Assembly: GCF_002950945.1 (NCBI RefSeq)
Contig: NZ_CP012673.1
Coordinates: forward strand, 4,649,001 to 4,713,000
DNA length: 64,000 nucleotides
Origin: Sorangium cellulosum
GTDB lineage: Bacteria; Myxococcota_A; Polyangia; Polyangiales; Polyangiaceae
Reading direction: 5' to 3'
A program made the position numbers and the translations under genes. The notes under the pieces are model-generated. The model saw only the letters and a program-made list of their open reading frames with translations. It was not told the DNA's origin and did not search any database. Shown one piece after another: positions 25,723-33,962 of the stretch. Numbering within the stretch: position 1 is the first letter of the stretch; every line of letters starts with the position of its first letter.

Positions 25723-26492
25723 GGCCAGGTCCTCCAGGGCGCGCGCCCGTCGTCCCAGAGCCGCTCGAGCAGGCGCTTGTCGCGCAGGGTATCCATCGGC
25801 TGCCAGAAGCCCTCGTGCCGGTAGGCCATGAGCTGCCCGTCGACGGCGAGCCGCTCGAGGGGCTCGCGCTCGAGCGGCGTCGCGTCGTCGCAGTCGAGGT
25901 AGTCGAGGGCGCCGGGCTCGAAGACGAAGAACCCCCCGTTGATCCACCCCGCCTCGGCCTGCGGCTTCTCGGCGAACGCGGCGACCTCGCTGCCCTGGAG
26001 CTCGAGCACGCCGAACCGGGCCGGCGGGCGCACCGCGGTGATCGTCGCGAGCTTGCCGTGGGACCTATGGAAGGCGACGAGCTTCGAGAGGTCGACGTCC
26101 CCGACGCCGTCGCCGTAGGTGACCATGAACGGCTCCCGTCCGAGCACGCGGCTCAGCCGGCGGATGCGCCCGCCCGTCTGGGTGTGGAGCCCCGTGTCGA
26201 TGAGCGTCACGCGCCAGCTCGGGCAGTGCACGCCGAGCGCGTCGACCTCGCCGCTCCGGAGGTTCACCGTGAAGTCCGCGCGGCGCGTCCGGAGCCCCGC
26301 GAACCAGTCCTTGATGAAGTCGCCCTTGTAGCCGCAGGCCACGACGAAGTCGTCGAAGCCGTGCGCGGCGTACATCTGCATGATGTGCCAGAGGATGGGC
26401 TGGCCCCCGATCTCGACCATCGGCTTCGGCCTGTCGACGGTCTCTTCACTGAGGCGGGTCCCGAGGCCGCCGGCGAGCAACACGGTCTTCAT
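25719..26492 (-). CDS. rfbF: Glucose-1-phosphate cytidylyltransferase
   Basis: A 257-residue nucleotidyltransferase making CDP-glucose from CTP and glucose-1-phosphate. The N-terminal signature is LLAGGLGTRLSEETVDRPKPMVEIG with the catalytic Lys. FMVTYGDGVGDVDL binds the metal and sugar phosphate. The FWQPMDTLRDKRLLE C-terminus is RfbF-specific. An ideal AGGAGG lies 7 nt before ATG 26492. It overlaps the GH26 gene by 4 bp upstream and rfbG by 4 bp downstream. It is the first committed step of the CDP-deoxysugar branch. Confidence 0.95.
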   Translation of the reverse strand: MKTVLLAGGLGTRLSEETVDRPKPMVEIGGQPILWHIMQMYAAHGFDDFVVACGYKGDFIKDWFAGLRTRRADFTVNLRSGEVDALGVHCPSWRVTLIDTGLHTQTGGRIRRLSRVLGREPFMVTYGDGVGDVDLSKLVAFHRSHGKLATITAVRPPARFGVLELQGSEVAAFAEKPQAEAGWINGGFFVFEPGALDYLDCDDATPLEREPLERLAVDGQLMAYRHEGFWQPMDTLRDKRLLERLWDDGRAPWRTWP

Positions 26493-27655
26493 CGCTGAAC
26501 CTCCTGTGTTTGGTTGGCCTGCGCCGCGAGCGCGCGGCGCACCGCGCCGGCGACCGCGGGGTCCCCGGCGAAGGCCCACGAGAGCGGCTCGTGGGTCACC
26601 GTCGCGTCGCTCGCGACGTGAAAGAACAGGAGCGCCTTCACCTCGGGGTGGCGCTCCGCGAAGCCCGTCAGGGCCTCCTCGTACCAGCGCGCGCGGTCGC
26701 CGCCGGCGGCGAGCGTGCCGAGCTCGGCGATCATCAGCGGCTTGCCGAGCGGCGCGAGGCGCTCGTAGTGGCGCGCGAAGAGCTCCTGGAACGAGTACCA
26801 CTTCGACCAGCGGACGGCGGTCCCGTAGTTGAGGACGCCGGTCGCGACCCAGTCGACCCACTCGTTGCCCGGGTAGTACTCCCAGTAGTTCTCGTACGAG
26901 ACGCTCGGCGCCCAGACCCAGAGGACGTTCCCCGCCCCGGCGGCGCGGAAGCGCCCGACGACGTGCCGCCACGCGCGGATGAACTCCTGTGGGCTCGGGT
27001 TGTTCACCGGCCCCCAGGGGTACCGATAGCCGTCGTTCATCTCGTGCGCGAAGCGCAGGAGGATCGGGTGCCCGTACGCCGCCGCCGCCCTCGCCCAGCT
27101 GTCGACGTAGAAGTCGTACTTGCCGTCGGCGATGTCGGTGAGGCCGCCGTGGTCCCGCGTCGCGGCGGGGCGGAGCGACCAGCGCGGGCGCTGGAACGCG
27201 CTGAGCCAGGGCTCCCACGTGATCACCGGCACCGAGCCCACGGCCCAGATGGCCCGCGCGGCCCGGCTCGGGAAGCCCTGGTCCGCGCCGTCACCCCAGG
27301 CCGCGTAGATCTGCGTGAGGAGGAGCGTCTGGCCCACCGCCTCCTCGAGCGCGAGGTACCCGCCGACCTCGCGCGGCAGCCCGCCGTCGTGTGCGCCGTA
27401 GAGGAGGCGCGTCGGGGCGCGGAGCTCCTCCAGCGTCCGCGACGCGAGCTCCGCGGACAGGCGGGCGAGCCGCGTGTCGCGCTCGGGGCCGGCGGTCCAG
27501 GAGAGATCCGCCATGGCCACGGCCGCGCTCGCCGTGCCGAAGAGCGACGAGAGCCAGGACTCGGCGGGGCCGCGCCCGTAGGTCGAGAAGAGCACCGCGA
27601 GGGCGGCTCCGGTGGTGGCGGCGGCGGTCAATGCGACGCGGTGTGAGCGCTTCAT
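26489..27655 (-). CDS. GH26-family glycoside hydrolase, polysaccharide-operon associated
   Basis: A 388-residue protein with an N-terminal membrane anchor or signal (about residues 8-25). A GH26-like (beta/alpha)8 domain follows. The acid/base Glu is in LLRFAHEMNDGYRYPWG near residue 205 and the nucleophile Glu in PLMIAELGT near residue 310; both catalytic carboxylates are intact. Because it is coupled by 4-bp overlaps to the GT2 gene before it and rfbF after it, a trimming or export-editing role on the operon's own polysaccharide is more likely than nutrient degradation. Hydrolases play this role in cellulose and alginate systems. Confidence 0.85.
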   Translation of the reverse strand: MKRSHRVALTAAATTGAALAVLFSTYGRGPAESWLSSLFGTASAAVAMADLSWTAGPERDTRLARLSAELASRTLEELRAPTRLLYGAHDGGLPREVGGYLALEEAVGQTLLLTQIYAAWGDGADQGFPSRAARAIWAVGSVPVITWEPWLSAFQRPRWSLRPAATRDHGGLTDIADGKYDFYVDSWARAAAAYGHPILLRFAHEMNDGYRYPWGPVNNPSPQEFIRAWRHVVGRFRAAGAGNVLWVWAPSVSYENYWEYYPGNEWVDWVATGVLNYGTAVRWSKWYSFQELFARHYERLAPLGKPLMIAELGTLAAGGDRARWYEEALTGFAERHPEVKALLFFHVASDATVTHEPLSWAFAGDPAVAGAVRRALAAQANQTQEVQR

Positions 27656-29292
27656 GGTGAATCTCCGGTGAGGGTCGTGGTGGTCGTGGCTCCGGGCGCG
27701 GGGAGCCGCTCCCAGGGGTCGGCGCGCGGCGCGCGGCGCGGCGGGCGCGCGGCCCAGGCGATCGCCCCGCTCATCGACGCGGCCCCGAGCGCGCCGAAGA
27801 GGAGCATCGCCCAGTAGGACTCCGCGTCGCTCCAGCGCTCGGCGAGCCGGTGCGCGGAGGTCCGGAGCCAGAGGCTCGCGCCCGTCGTGACGAGGAACGA
27901 AACGACGACGAGCAGGTGCGGCCACGCGAGCGGCAGGAGCCGGCCGCCGAGCCCGCGCTTCGGCGTGGGCACGTAGCGGACGAGGCGCTTCACGATCGCC
28001 AGGACCACCCCGAGCGTGTAGACGGGAAAGGCGGCGAGCTTGAGGAGGAGGGCGCGCCAGTGGACGCCGCCCTCCGAGGCGCGGTCGCAGAACCACCGCT
28101 GCCCGTAGACGTGGAGCAGGGCCGCCGCCGCGACGACGGGGGCGCCCGCGGCGACGAACCCCGCCGGATCCACGTGCATGGGCCAGACGTCGCCCCAGAG
28201 CGCGAGGAGCGGCAGGACGAGGTACACCAGCGTGGCGGGGCCGGTGAGGTAGTACGTGCCGATGGCGAGGTACGAGAGCCGCTGGCGCGCGCTGAGCCGA
28301 AGGAAGCGCGGCACGACCTCGGAGAAGAGCGCGTCCGTCGCGCCGGTCGCCCACTTGAGCTGCTGGGCGAAGTACCCGCCGAGGTCGTCGGGGACGAGCC
28401 CGCGGCTCACGATCTCCGGGACGTAGACCGAGCGCCACCCGGCCGCGTGCAGCCGGATGGAGGTCATGAGGTCCTCCGCGAGCCCCACGGCGTGCCCGGC
28501 GATGGACGCGAGCGCGGCGCGACGGAAGGTGCAGTTGGCGCCGATGGCGACCGCGCAGCCGAGCCCGTGGAGCCCGAGCTGCATCGGCCCGTAGAACCCG
28601 TAGGTCTGCTCGGCCGCGCCGCGGGCGATCGGGGAGTCGGCCTGGTTGTAGTAGCCCTGCGAGACCTGCACGAAGCCCACGCGCGGGTCGTCGAAGTGCC
28701 CGAGGACGCGGTCGAGGAACTCCGGGAACGGCAGGTGGTCCGGATCGAGGACCAGGACGAAGTCCTCCGTGGTCCGCGCGAGGGCCGCGTTGATCTTGCC
28801 CGCCTTGGCGCCCGGGAGGCCGCTCGAGTCGAGCCACGCCGCGCCGCGCCGCTCGGCGAGCGCGCGGAAGCGCGGGTCGCCCGTGCCGTCGAGCAGGTAC
28901 GTGCGGTGCGGGTAACGGACGCGGGCGAGCGCCGCCAGGGTCGCGTCGAACATCGCGAGCGGCTCGCCCGGCGCGGCCGTGGTGAAGACCGCGACGGAGA
29001 GCCCCGCGGGGGCCGGGCGGTGCTCGACGGCGCCCACCGCGAGGTAGCCGATCCAGGCGAGGACGATGCGGCTGATGCCGTACCAGACCGCGATCGACAG
29101 CATGACGAAGGCCGCGAGGTGGGCGACGTGGCGCTCCTGGAACCAGAAGCTCGCGAACCCGGCGACCCCCACGAGCCCGAAGCCCACGAGAGCCCAGACG
29201 ATCACGCGGTGGACGAGCCGCACGGGCGCGGCTGACGACCGCCGGAAGAGCTCCGACTCAAAGAGGGAGCTCGAGGCGAAGCGCGGCATCAT
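27652..29292 (-). CDS. Processive membrane glycosyltransferase, GT2 (cellulose synthase-like)
   Basis: A 546-residue inner-membrane enzyme. Two N-terminal helices (about residues 28-75) precede a cytosolic GT2 domain, and five or more C-terminal helices would form the export channel. Catalytic motifs are DPDH (DxD type, near residue 182), GLAEDLMTS (ED, near residue 272), and QQLKWATGA, a QxxRW variant with Lys replacing Arg. No PilZ domain is seen at the C-terminus. It is likely to polymerise and export a beta-linked polysaccharide. The start (ATG 29292 or 29289) lies within the 3' end of the barrel gene. Confidence 0.88.
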   Translation of the reverse strand: MMPRFASSSLFESELFRRSSAAPVRLVHRVIVWALVGFGLVGVAGFASFWFQERHVAHLAAFVMLSIAVWYGISRIVLAWIGYLAVGAVEHRPAPAGLSVAVFTTAAPGEPLAMFDATLAALARVRYPHRTYLLDGTGDPRFRALAERRGAAWLDSSGLPGAKAGKINAALARTTEDFVLVLDPDHLPFPEFLDRVLGHFDDPRVGFVQVSQGYYNQADSPIARGAAEQTYGFYGPMQLGLHGLGCAVAIGANCTFRRAALASIAGHAVGLAEDLMTSIRLHAAGWRSVYVPEIVSRGLVPDDLGGYFAQQLKWATGATDALFSEVVPRFLRLSARQRLSYLAIGTYYLTGPATLVYLVLPLLALWGDVWPMHVDPAGFVAAGAPVVAAAALLHVYGQRWFCDRASEGGVHWRALLLKLAAFPVYTLGVVLAIVKRLVRYVPTPKRGLGGRLLPLAWPHLLVVVSFLVTTGASLWLRTSAHRLAERWSDAESYWAMLLFGALGAASMSGAIAWAARPPRRAPRADPWERLPAPGATTTTTLTGDSP

Positions 29293-30400
29293 GGAACCGG
29301 TAGTAGGTCTGGTGGTTGTGGTGGTAGGTGACGCCCAGGCGGGCGCCGCCGAGGTCGAGCGAGACCCCCGCGCGGAGGTCGACGTGGGTGCTGCCCACGC
29401 GCGTCTCGACGCCCCAGGCGAGCGCGGTCGGGTCGAGCTCGCTCCCCTGCACGGCGACGTCGCCGCTCGCGTCGAAGCGGAGCTTGCCGAGCGAGAGCGC
29501 CGCGACGACGATGGGTCCGTGGCGGCGCACGCTGAGGGGCGTGAAGTACGGCGCGTAGGTCCGCGTCGTGAGGGACCAGCGCGAGCGCGAGGTGTCGGCC
29601 CAGGCCGCCCCCCACCCGGCCTGGAGGGTCAGCGCGCCGCGCAGGAGCGGCGCCACGGCCCAGCCGTAGGCCGTGGCGCCGTCGTTCCCGTCGGAGTACC
29701 AGCGGCCCTCGCCGCGGAGCTCTCCGCTCCAGCCCTTCCAGTCGACGACGGCGAGCCCGCCGCCCGCCGTGCTGACGAAGGCGTGCTCGCGGGTCGCCGC
29801 GTGCGAGTCGAGGAGCTCGTCGCGGCGCACCGAGGCGCGGAGCCGCAGCGGCGAGAGCCACCGCCCCTCGATCTCGCCGCTCCCGGACACCTGCGCGCTC
29901 CCGTCCGCCCACACACGCGCGAGCCCCGTCGCGCCGACGTCGAGGTCCGCCCAGGCCGGGCGGAAGAGGAGCCCCACACGTCCGCCCACCGCCGCGGTCG
30001 TCGCGGTGGCGGGCGTCGCGTCCGCGGCGCGCGGGTACCAGAGACCGAGCGCGTGGACCCGCAGCTCCAGGCTCGCGATCGGCCAGAACGACAGCCCGGC
30101 GCGCTGCGACCAGCGATCGAGCGGCTGCGTGTCGAGGAAGGCGCCGGTCTCCAGATCGAGGCGCGGGGCGAGCGCCGCGTCGAGCTGGCCGCGCAGGATC
30201 GCAGCGTCACGCGCCGCCTCGCTCTGCGCGGGGACCCGCGCGAGGAGGGCCTCCGCTGCCGCGTGATCGGCGACCGCGAGCCGCTCCTGCGCCTCGGCGA
30301 CGTGGCGCCAGTCTCCGGGGAGCGGGCGCGGCGTGGCGCCGGCGGCGCCCGCGAGGGCGGCGCTGACGACGAGACAGGGAACGAAGGAAGCGAGGTGCAT
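29258..30400 (-). CDS. Putative outer-membrane beta-barrel, polysaccharide export
   Basis: A 380-residue protein with a signal peptide (VVSAALAGAAGA, cleavage near residue 22) and a short helical/TPR-like segment (about residues 30-75). About 300 residues of alternating amphipathic strands follow, for example LELRVHALGLWYPRA and TYHHNHQTYYRFHDAALRLELPL. The C-terminus ends in a strand with a terminal hydrophobic residue, as barrel proteins do. It is the first gene of the operon, overlapping the GT2 gene by 35 bp. The layout is like BcsC or AlgK/AlgE-type export ports in miniature. The assignment rests on pattern and context, not on a named family. Confidence 0.65.
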   Translation of the reverse strand: MHLASFVPCLVVSAALAGAAGATPRPLPGDWRHVAEAQERLAVADHAAAEALLARVPAQSEAARDAAILRGQLDAALAPRLDLETGAFLDTQPLDRWSQRAGLSFWPIASLELRVHALGLWYPRAADATPATATTAAVGGRVGLLFRPAWADLDVGATGLARVWADGSAQVSGSGEIEGRWLSPLRLRASVRRDELLDSHAATREHAFVSTAGGGLAVVDWKGWSGELRGEGRWYSDGNDGATAYGWAVAPLLRGALTLQAGWGAAWADTSRSRWSLTTRTYAPYFTPLSVRRHGPIVVAALSLGKLRFDASGDVAVQGSELDPTALAWGVETRVGSTHVDLRAGVSLDLGGARLGVTYHHNHQTYYRFHDAALRLELPL

Positions 30401-30410
30401 GGCGGAGGAG

Positions 30411-30465
30411 CGGGACAGCTCGTCCCGGTCGACCCCAAGGGACCGCCTCCGCCCCGGGACGGCTC
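30411..30465. promoter_or_regulatory. Repeated CGGGAC-(A/G)GCTC motif between divergent operons
   Basis: Between the barrel gene (minus, start 30400) and the ECF sigma gene (plus, start 30616) the string CGGGACAGCTC at 30411 recurs as CGGGACGGCTC at 30455. The first copy is also half of a perfect 6-bp inverted repeat (CGGGAC...GTCCCG, 30411-30427). Position and duplication suggest a shared operator for the polysaccharide operon. No matching -35/-10 pair was identified. Confidence 0.35.
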
Positions 30466-30615
30466 ACCGAAACGTGGCGAGACGATTCGTGAGCCGTGCC
30501 GGGCCCCTGCCGGTCCTTTGATGGAGAGCTGTGCCCAACCGCATCGAAGCCACCCTGCTCCGGAGCGCCGCGCTCTGGCCCGGCGACATCGCAGAATCCC
30601 GTCGAGGAGGGCGCC

Positions 30616-31302
30616 GTGCCTAACGGATCGCGCTCGTCGCTGCCTCACGCCGCGAGCCGCGCCGGCGCCGCCCAGAGCGGCGGGCAGGGCGGTGGGCAGC
30701 TCGTCGCGCTGCCGGTGGAGCGCGACGACGCCGAGCTCCTGCGGCGGCTCCACCGCGGCGACCCCTGGGCCAAGGCGGTCCTCTTCGAGCGTTACGGCGC
30801 CCTCGTCGAGCGCGTCGCGCGCCGCATCCTCGGGACCGAGCGGCACACGACCTTCGCGGACGTCGTCCACGACGCCTTCGTGTCCGCCTACGCGAGCGTC
30901 CACCAGGTGAGCGACGCGGCGGCGCTGACGTCGTGGATGAAGTCCGTCGCCGTGCACGCGTCGTGCAAGAGCATCCGCCGGCAAAAGGCCCGGAGCTGGC
31001 TGCGCTTCTTCTCGCCCGAGGACCTCCCCGAGCCCCCGGCGCGCGGCGCCGACGCGGAGATCCGGGAGGCCCACGATCGGACTTACCGGCTGCTCGAGTC
31101 CTTCCCGCTCGACGAGCGCGTGGCCTTCGCGCTGCGCTACATCGAAGGGATGGAGCTCATCGAGGCGGCGGCCGCCTGCGGCGTGTCGCTGGCGACGATC
31201 AAGCGGCGGATCGCCCGGGCCGAGGCGCGCTTTGTCAGCGCTGCCCAGCGAGACCCCGTGCTCGCAACCTGGATCGAGGAGGGGACGCGATGGACCCGGT
31301 GA
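30616..31302 (+). CDS. ECF-type RNA polymerase sigma factor, triad 1
   Basis: A 228-residue sigma-70 family protein. Region 2 spans about residues 45-110 (VLFERYGALVERVARRIL, FADVVHDAFVSAYASV). Region 4 (about residues 155-215) contains the helix-turn-helix LIEAAAACGVSLATIKRRIARAE. The start at GTG 30616 is set by GAGGAGG five bases upstream; the frame is open further 5' without homology. It overlaps the FecR-like gene by 13 bp, so the anti-sigma is made in step. It probably controls itself and nearby envelope or polysaccharide genes, which is inference. Confidence 0.9.
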   Translation: MPNGSRSSLPHAASRAGAAQSGGQGGGQLVALPVERDDAELLRRLHRGDPWAKAVLFERYGALVERVARRILGTERHTTFADVVHDAFVSAYASVHQVSDAAALTSWMKSVAVHASCKSIRRQKARSWLRFFSPEDLPEPPARGADAEIREAHDRTYRLLESFPLDERVAFALRYIEGMELIEAAAACGVSLATIKRRIARAEARFVSAAQRDPVLATWIEEGTRWTR

Positions 31303-32507
31303 CACGACGCATCGAGACCCTCGGGGCCGAGGTGGCCCGCACCTCCGATCGGCGCGCCGAGCCGGGCGAGACGCTCGCCGCGGCCCGCGCGCGGCTCTTC
31401 GCCGCCGAGGCCCCGCCGCGCCGGGCGCGCCCCGCCGTCTGGGCCGCGGCCGCCGCGCTGCTGCTCGGGGTGGGCGGCGCCGCGCTCTTCCGCGCGGTCT
31501 GGGCGCCCGCGAGTGGGCCCGAGCTCGCCGCCGTCGCGCCGGGCGCGGCCTCCGCGGGCGATCCGGCGCCGGGCGCGGGCGCGCGGGTCGAGGCGCGCGA
31601 CGCGCCCGTCGCTTTCACCTTCGCCGAGGGGACCTCCGTGCGGCTCGACGCCGCGTCCGCCCTCCAGGTCCTCGCGACCGACGCGCGCGGCGCGGAGCTG
31701 CGCGTGGAGCGGGGCGGCGTGGACTTCCACGTCGTGCACCGGAGCGACACGCGCTGGGTCGTCCACGCCGGGCCCTACGCGGTGCGCGTGACCGGGACGC
31801 GCTTCGAGGCGCGCTGGGCCCCCGAGGCGCGGCGCTTCACGCTCGCGCTCGCCGAAGGGAGCGTCGAGGTGACGGGCCCGGAGCTCGGGACGGCGCGGCT
31901 CTCGGCGGGCGATCGGCTCGACCTCACCGCGCCGGGCGCGCCGGCGGCGAGCAGCGCCGCCGCCGCCCCTTCGGCCGACGTGTCCGCGGCGGTCGCGGCG
32001 CCGCTCGGGGACGACGACGCGCGCGCGCCGGCGGCCGGCGCGACGGACGCCGCGCCGCGCTGGCAGTCCCTGGCGAGTGCGGGGCGCCACGACGAGGCGC
32101 TCGCGGCCGTCGAGCGGCTGGGGCTCGACGCCGTGCTCGCGCGGGCCGCGTCCAAGGATCTCCGGCTCCTCGCCGACGCCGCCCGCTACGCGGGGCGCCC
32201 GCACGCTGCGCGGGCCGCGCTCCTTGCCCTGCGCACGCGGCACGGCGCGCGCGGCGACTCGGCGTTCCTGCTCGGCAAGCTCGCTGCCGATCAGCTCGGC
32301 GATCCCGGCGACGCGCTCGTCTGGTTCGACACCTACCTCCGCGAGGCGCCGAGCGGCGCCCTGCGCGAGCAGGCGCTCGGACGCAGCCTCGAGCTCCAGC
32401 AGCGGCGGGATCCGGAGGTCGCGCGCCGCGCCGCGCTCCGTTATCTCGCCGAGTACCCCCACGGCGCCTACGCGCCCCTCGCGCGCTCCCTCACCGATGC
32501 GCGCTGA
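31290..32507 (+). CDS. FecR-like transmembrane anti-sigma with C-terminal TPR-like domain, triad 1
   Basis: A 405-residue protein. The cytoplasmic N-terminus is about 45 residues, followed by one membrane helix (VWAAAAALLLGVGGAALFRAVW). The periplasmic FecR domain runs from about residue 100 to 205, with FAEGTSVRLDAASALQVL, VHRSDTRWVVHAGPYAVRVTGTRF and SAGDRLDL. An Ala/Pro linker follows, then a C-terminal tetratricopeptide-like region (about residues 255-400) with DALVWFDTYLREAPSG. ATG 31290 follows GAGGAGGGG. It would hold the sigma factor at the membrane until a periplasmic or outer-membrane signal arrives. The TPR tail is not part of classical FecR. Confidence 0.85.
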   Translation: MDPVTRRIETLGAEVARTSDRRAEPGETLAAARARLFAAEAPPRRARPAVWAAAAALLLGVGGAALFRAVWAPASGPELAAVAPGAASAGDPAPGAGARVEARDAPVAFTFAEGTSVRLDAASALQVLATDARGAELRVERGGVDFHVVHRSDTRWVVHAGPYAVRVTGTRFEARWAPEARRFTLALAEGSVEVTGPELGTARLSAGDRLDLTAPGAPAASSAAAAPSADVSAAVAAPLGDDDARAPAAGATDAAPRWQSLASAGRHDEALAAVERLGLDAVLARAASKDLRLLADAARYAGRPHAARAALLALRTRHGARGDSAFLLGKLAADQLGDPGDALVWFDTYLREAPSGALREQALGRSLELQQRRDPEVARRAALRYLAEYPHGAYAPLARSLTDAR

Positions 32508-33660
32508 GCTCGACCCCGCCCGCCGCGCCGCCCGCGCCGGGCTCCACCTCCTCGTGGTGCTCGGAGCCCTGCCTGGCCTGCTCGGCGCGGCGCCGCCGCC
32601 CGGCACGGCGAAGACCCCAGCCAGCGCCAGCGCGCCCGCGCGAGCCACGGTGGCCCTCTCGGGGGACCCGTCGGACGCGACGTTCCAGCGGATCCGCGAC
32701 GAGCTCCGTGCGCTCGACGTGCGCATCACCACGGGCGGCGCCGAGGACGCCGACGCGCGCGTCGTCGTGGCCCGCAGGCGCGCGACGATCGCCCTCGCCG
32801 CGCGGCACGGAGGCGGCGAGCTCGAGGTCGCGGTGCGCCGCGGCGAGGGCCCCGAGATCCTCGCCCTCGCCGCCGTCGAGCTGCTCCGCGCCCGCCTCCT
32901 GCACCGCGACGCCCCCCATCCTCCCGCGACCGACGGTGCCAGCGCCGGCGGCCAGGGCCGCCCGCCCTCGGCGGCCAGCCCCACCGGCGGCCCCTCCGCG
33001 GGCCCGGCCGCCTCCGCGGCGACATCCCCCGCGTCTCCCGCCGTTCGTGCGCCCGCGTCGAGCTCCACCCCACCAGCGGACGCGCCTTCCCTGCGCGCCG
33101 GCGACGACGCGCGGCGACCCACACGTTTCGCCGCCTCGGTCGGCCCCGCGCTGCTCTTCAGCGGCGGCGAGGCCCCCATGACACCGGCGCTCTCGATCGG
33201 CGTGTCCGCGACCTCGCGCGGCTGGTACGTCGGGGCGACCGGCACGACGACGCTCGGCGGCACCTCCTGGAGCGTCCCCGGCGGGCGCCTCGAGCACGGC
33301 GTCTCGCTCCTCGGCGCCGCGGCGGGCGGCGGGCTCTCCTTCGCAAGCGGCCGCGGCCTCGCGACGCTGGGGGCGGGCGCGTCCGTGCTGCGCCTCCGTT
33401 ACCAGACGTTCCTCGCGCCGGTGTTCGACGGCGGCTCCGGCACCGCGTGGGCGGCCGTCCCGCACCTCGAGGCGGCCCTGCGCTGGTTCGTCCACGATCA
33501 CGCCGGCTTCCGCCTCGGCGGCCTCGCTGGCGCCGCGTTTCCCGCCATCGACATCCGGTACCCCGAGCGCAACGTCGGCGCCTCCGGTCCCGGCGCCGAC
33601 ACCACCCGCTACGGCCGCCCCCTGCTCGCCGTCTCCCTCTCCCTGGAGGCGCGCCTCTGA
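32497..33660 (+). CDS. Exported barrel-like protein, third member of sigma/FecR triad 1
   Basis: A 387-residue protein with a signal peptide (LHLLVVLGALPGLLGAAP). An N-terminal alpha/beta domain of about 100 residues (ATVALSGDPSDATFQRIRDELRALDV, VRRGEGPEILALAAVELLRARL) and a Pro/Ala/Ser linker follow. A C-terminal region of about 190 residues has alternating strands ending SVSLEARL-like, suggesting an outer-membrane barrel. It overlaps the FecR-like gene by 11 bp. The same domain plan is encoded in the second triad at 42259. It may be the sensor that signals to FecR, taking the place of a TonB receptor; this is inference. Confidence 0.7.
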   Translation: MRAELDPARRAARAGLHLLVVLGALPGLLGAAPPPGTAKTPASASAPARATVALSGDPSDATFQRIRDELRALDVRITTGGAEDADARVVVARRRATIALAARHGGGELEVAVRRGEGPEILALAAVELLRARLLHRDAPHPPATDGASAGGQGRPPSAASPTGGPSAGPAASAATSPASPAVRAPASSSTPPADAPSLRAGDDARRPTRFAASVGPALLFSGGEAPMTPALSIGVSATSRGWYVGATGTTTLGGTSWSVPGGRLEHGVSLLGAAAGGGLSFASGRGLATLGAGASVLRLRYQTFLAPVFDGGSGTAWAAVPHLEAALRWFVHDHAGFRLGGLAGAAFPAIDIRYPERNVGASGPGADTTRYGRPLLAVSLSLEARL

Positions 33661-33962
33661 TGACCGTCTCCCACGGCGCCACGGAGAATGCGCGCGCTCG
33701 AACGTGCGCGTACGTTACCAACGCCGGCCATCCTGAAACCGCCGGCGGTCAGAGGCTCACGATCAGCGCCGGCGCCGTGCCGTACAGGCGCCGCATGCCC
33801 GTATAGTCCAGATCGGCCGCGGGCCCTGAGCCGGCCTGCGGCACGGGTGAGCTCTGCTTGAGAGGCGTGCGGTCTCGGCCGCCTCGCACCCGGACGTGCT
33901 CCTGCTCCCGCTTTCCGCCGGAACTTCCGAGCGGTACGGCTGTGGCGTATGCTCCCACCGGC
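33661..33962. other. Intergenic region with decayed coding remnants
   Basis: 302 bp between triad 1 and the ParA gene. Its first 60 bp match the 5' end of the ridA-like gene (listed separately). Around 33749-33812 the minus strand reads LDYTGMRRLYGTAPALIVSL before a stop, which looks like the last 20 residues of a lost gene. CCGCCGGCGG near 33741 is a short palindrome that might serve as a terminator for triad 1. No intact gene is present. Confidence 0.4.
33662..33722 (-). pseudogene. 5' fragment of a ridA-like gene (remnant 1)
   Basis: On the minus strand this stretch reads RARAFSVAPWET, matching ERTFSGAPWETRAG at the start of the intact RidA-like protein encoded at 23177-23656. The DNA identity extends about 25 bp upstream of the start codon, through the GAATG-rich leader. 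Similarity ends after roughly 12 codons, where the triad 1 barrel gene stops. This is a small remnant left by duplication or rearrangement, not a functional gene. Confidence 0.6.
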
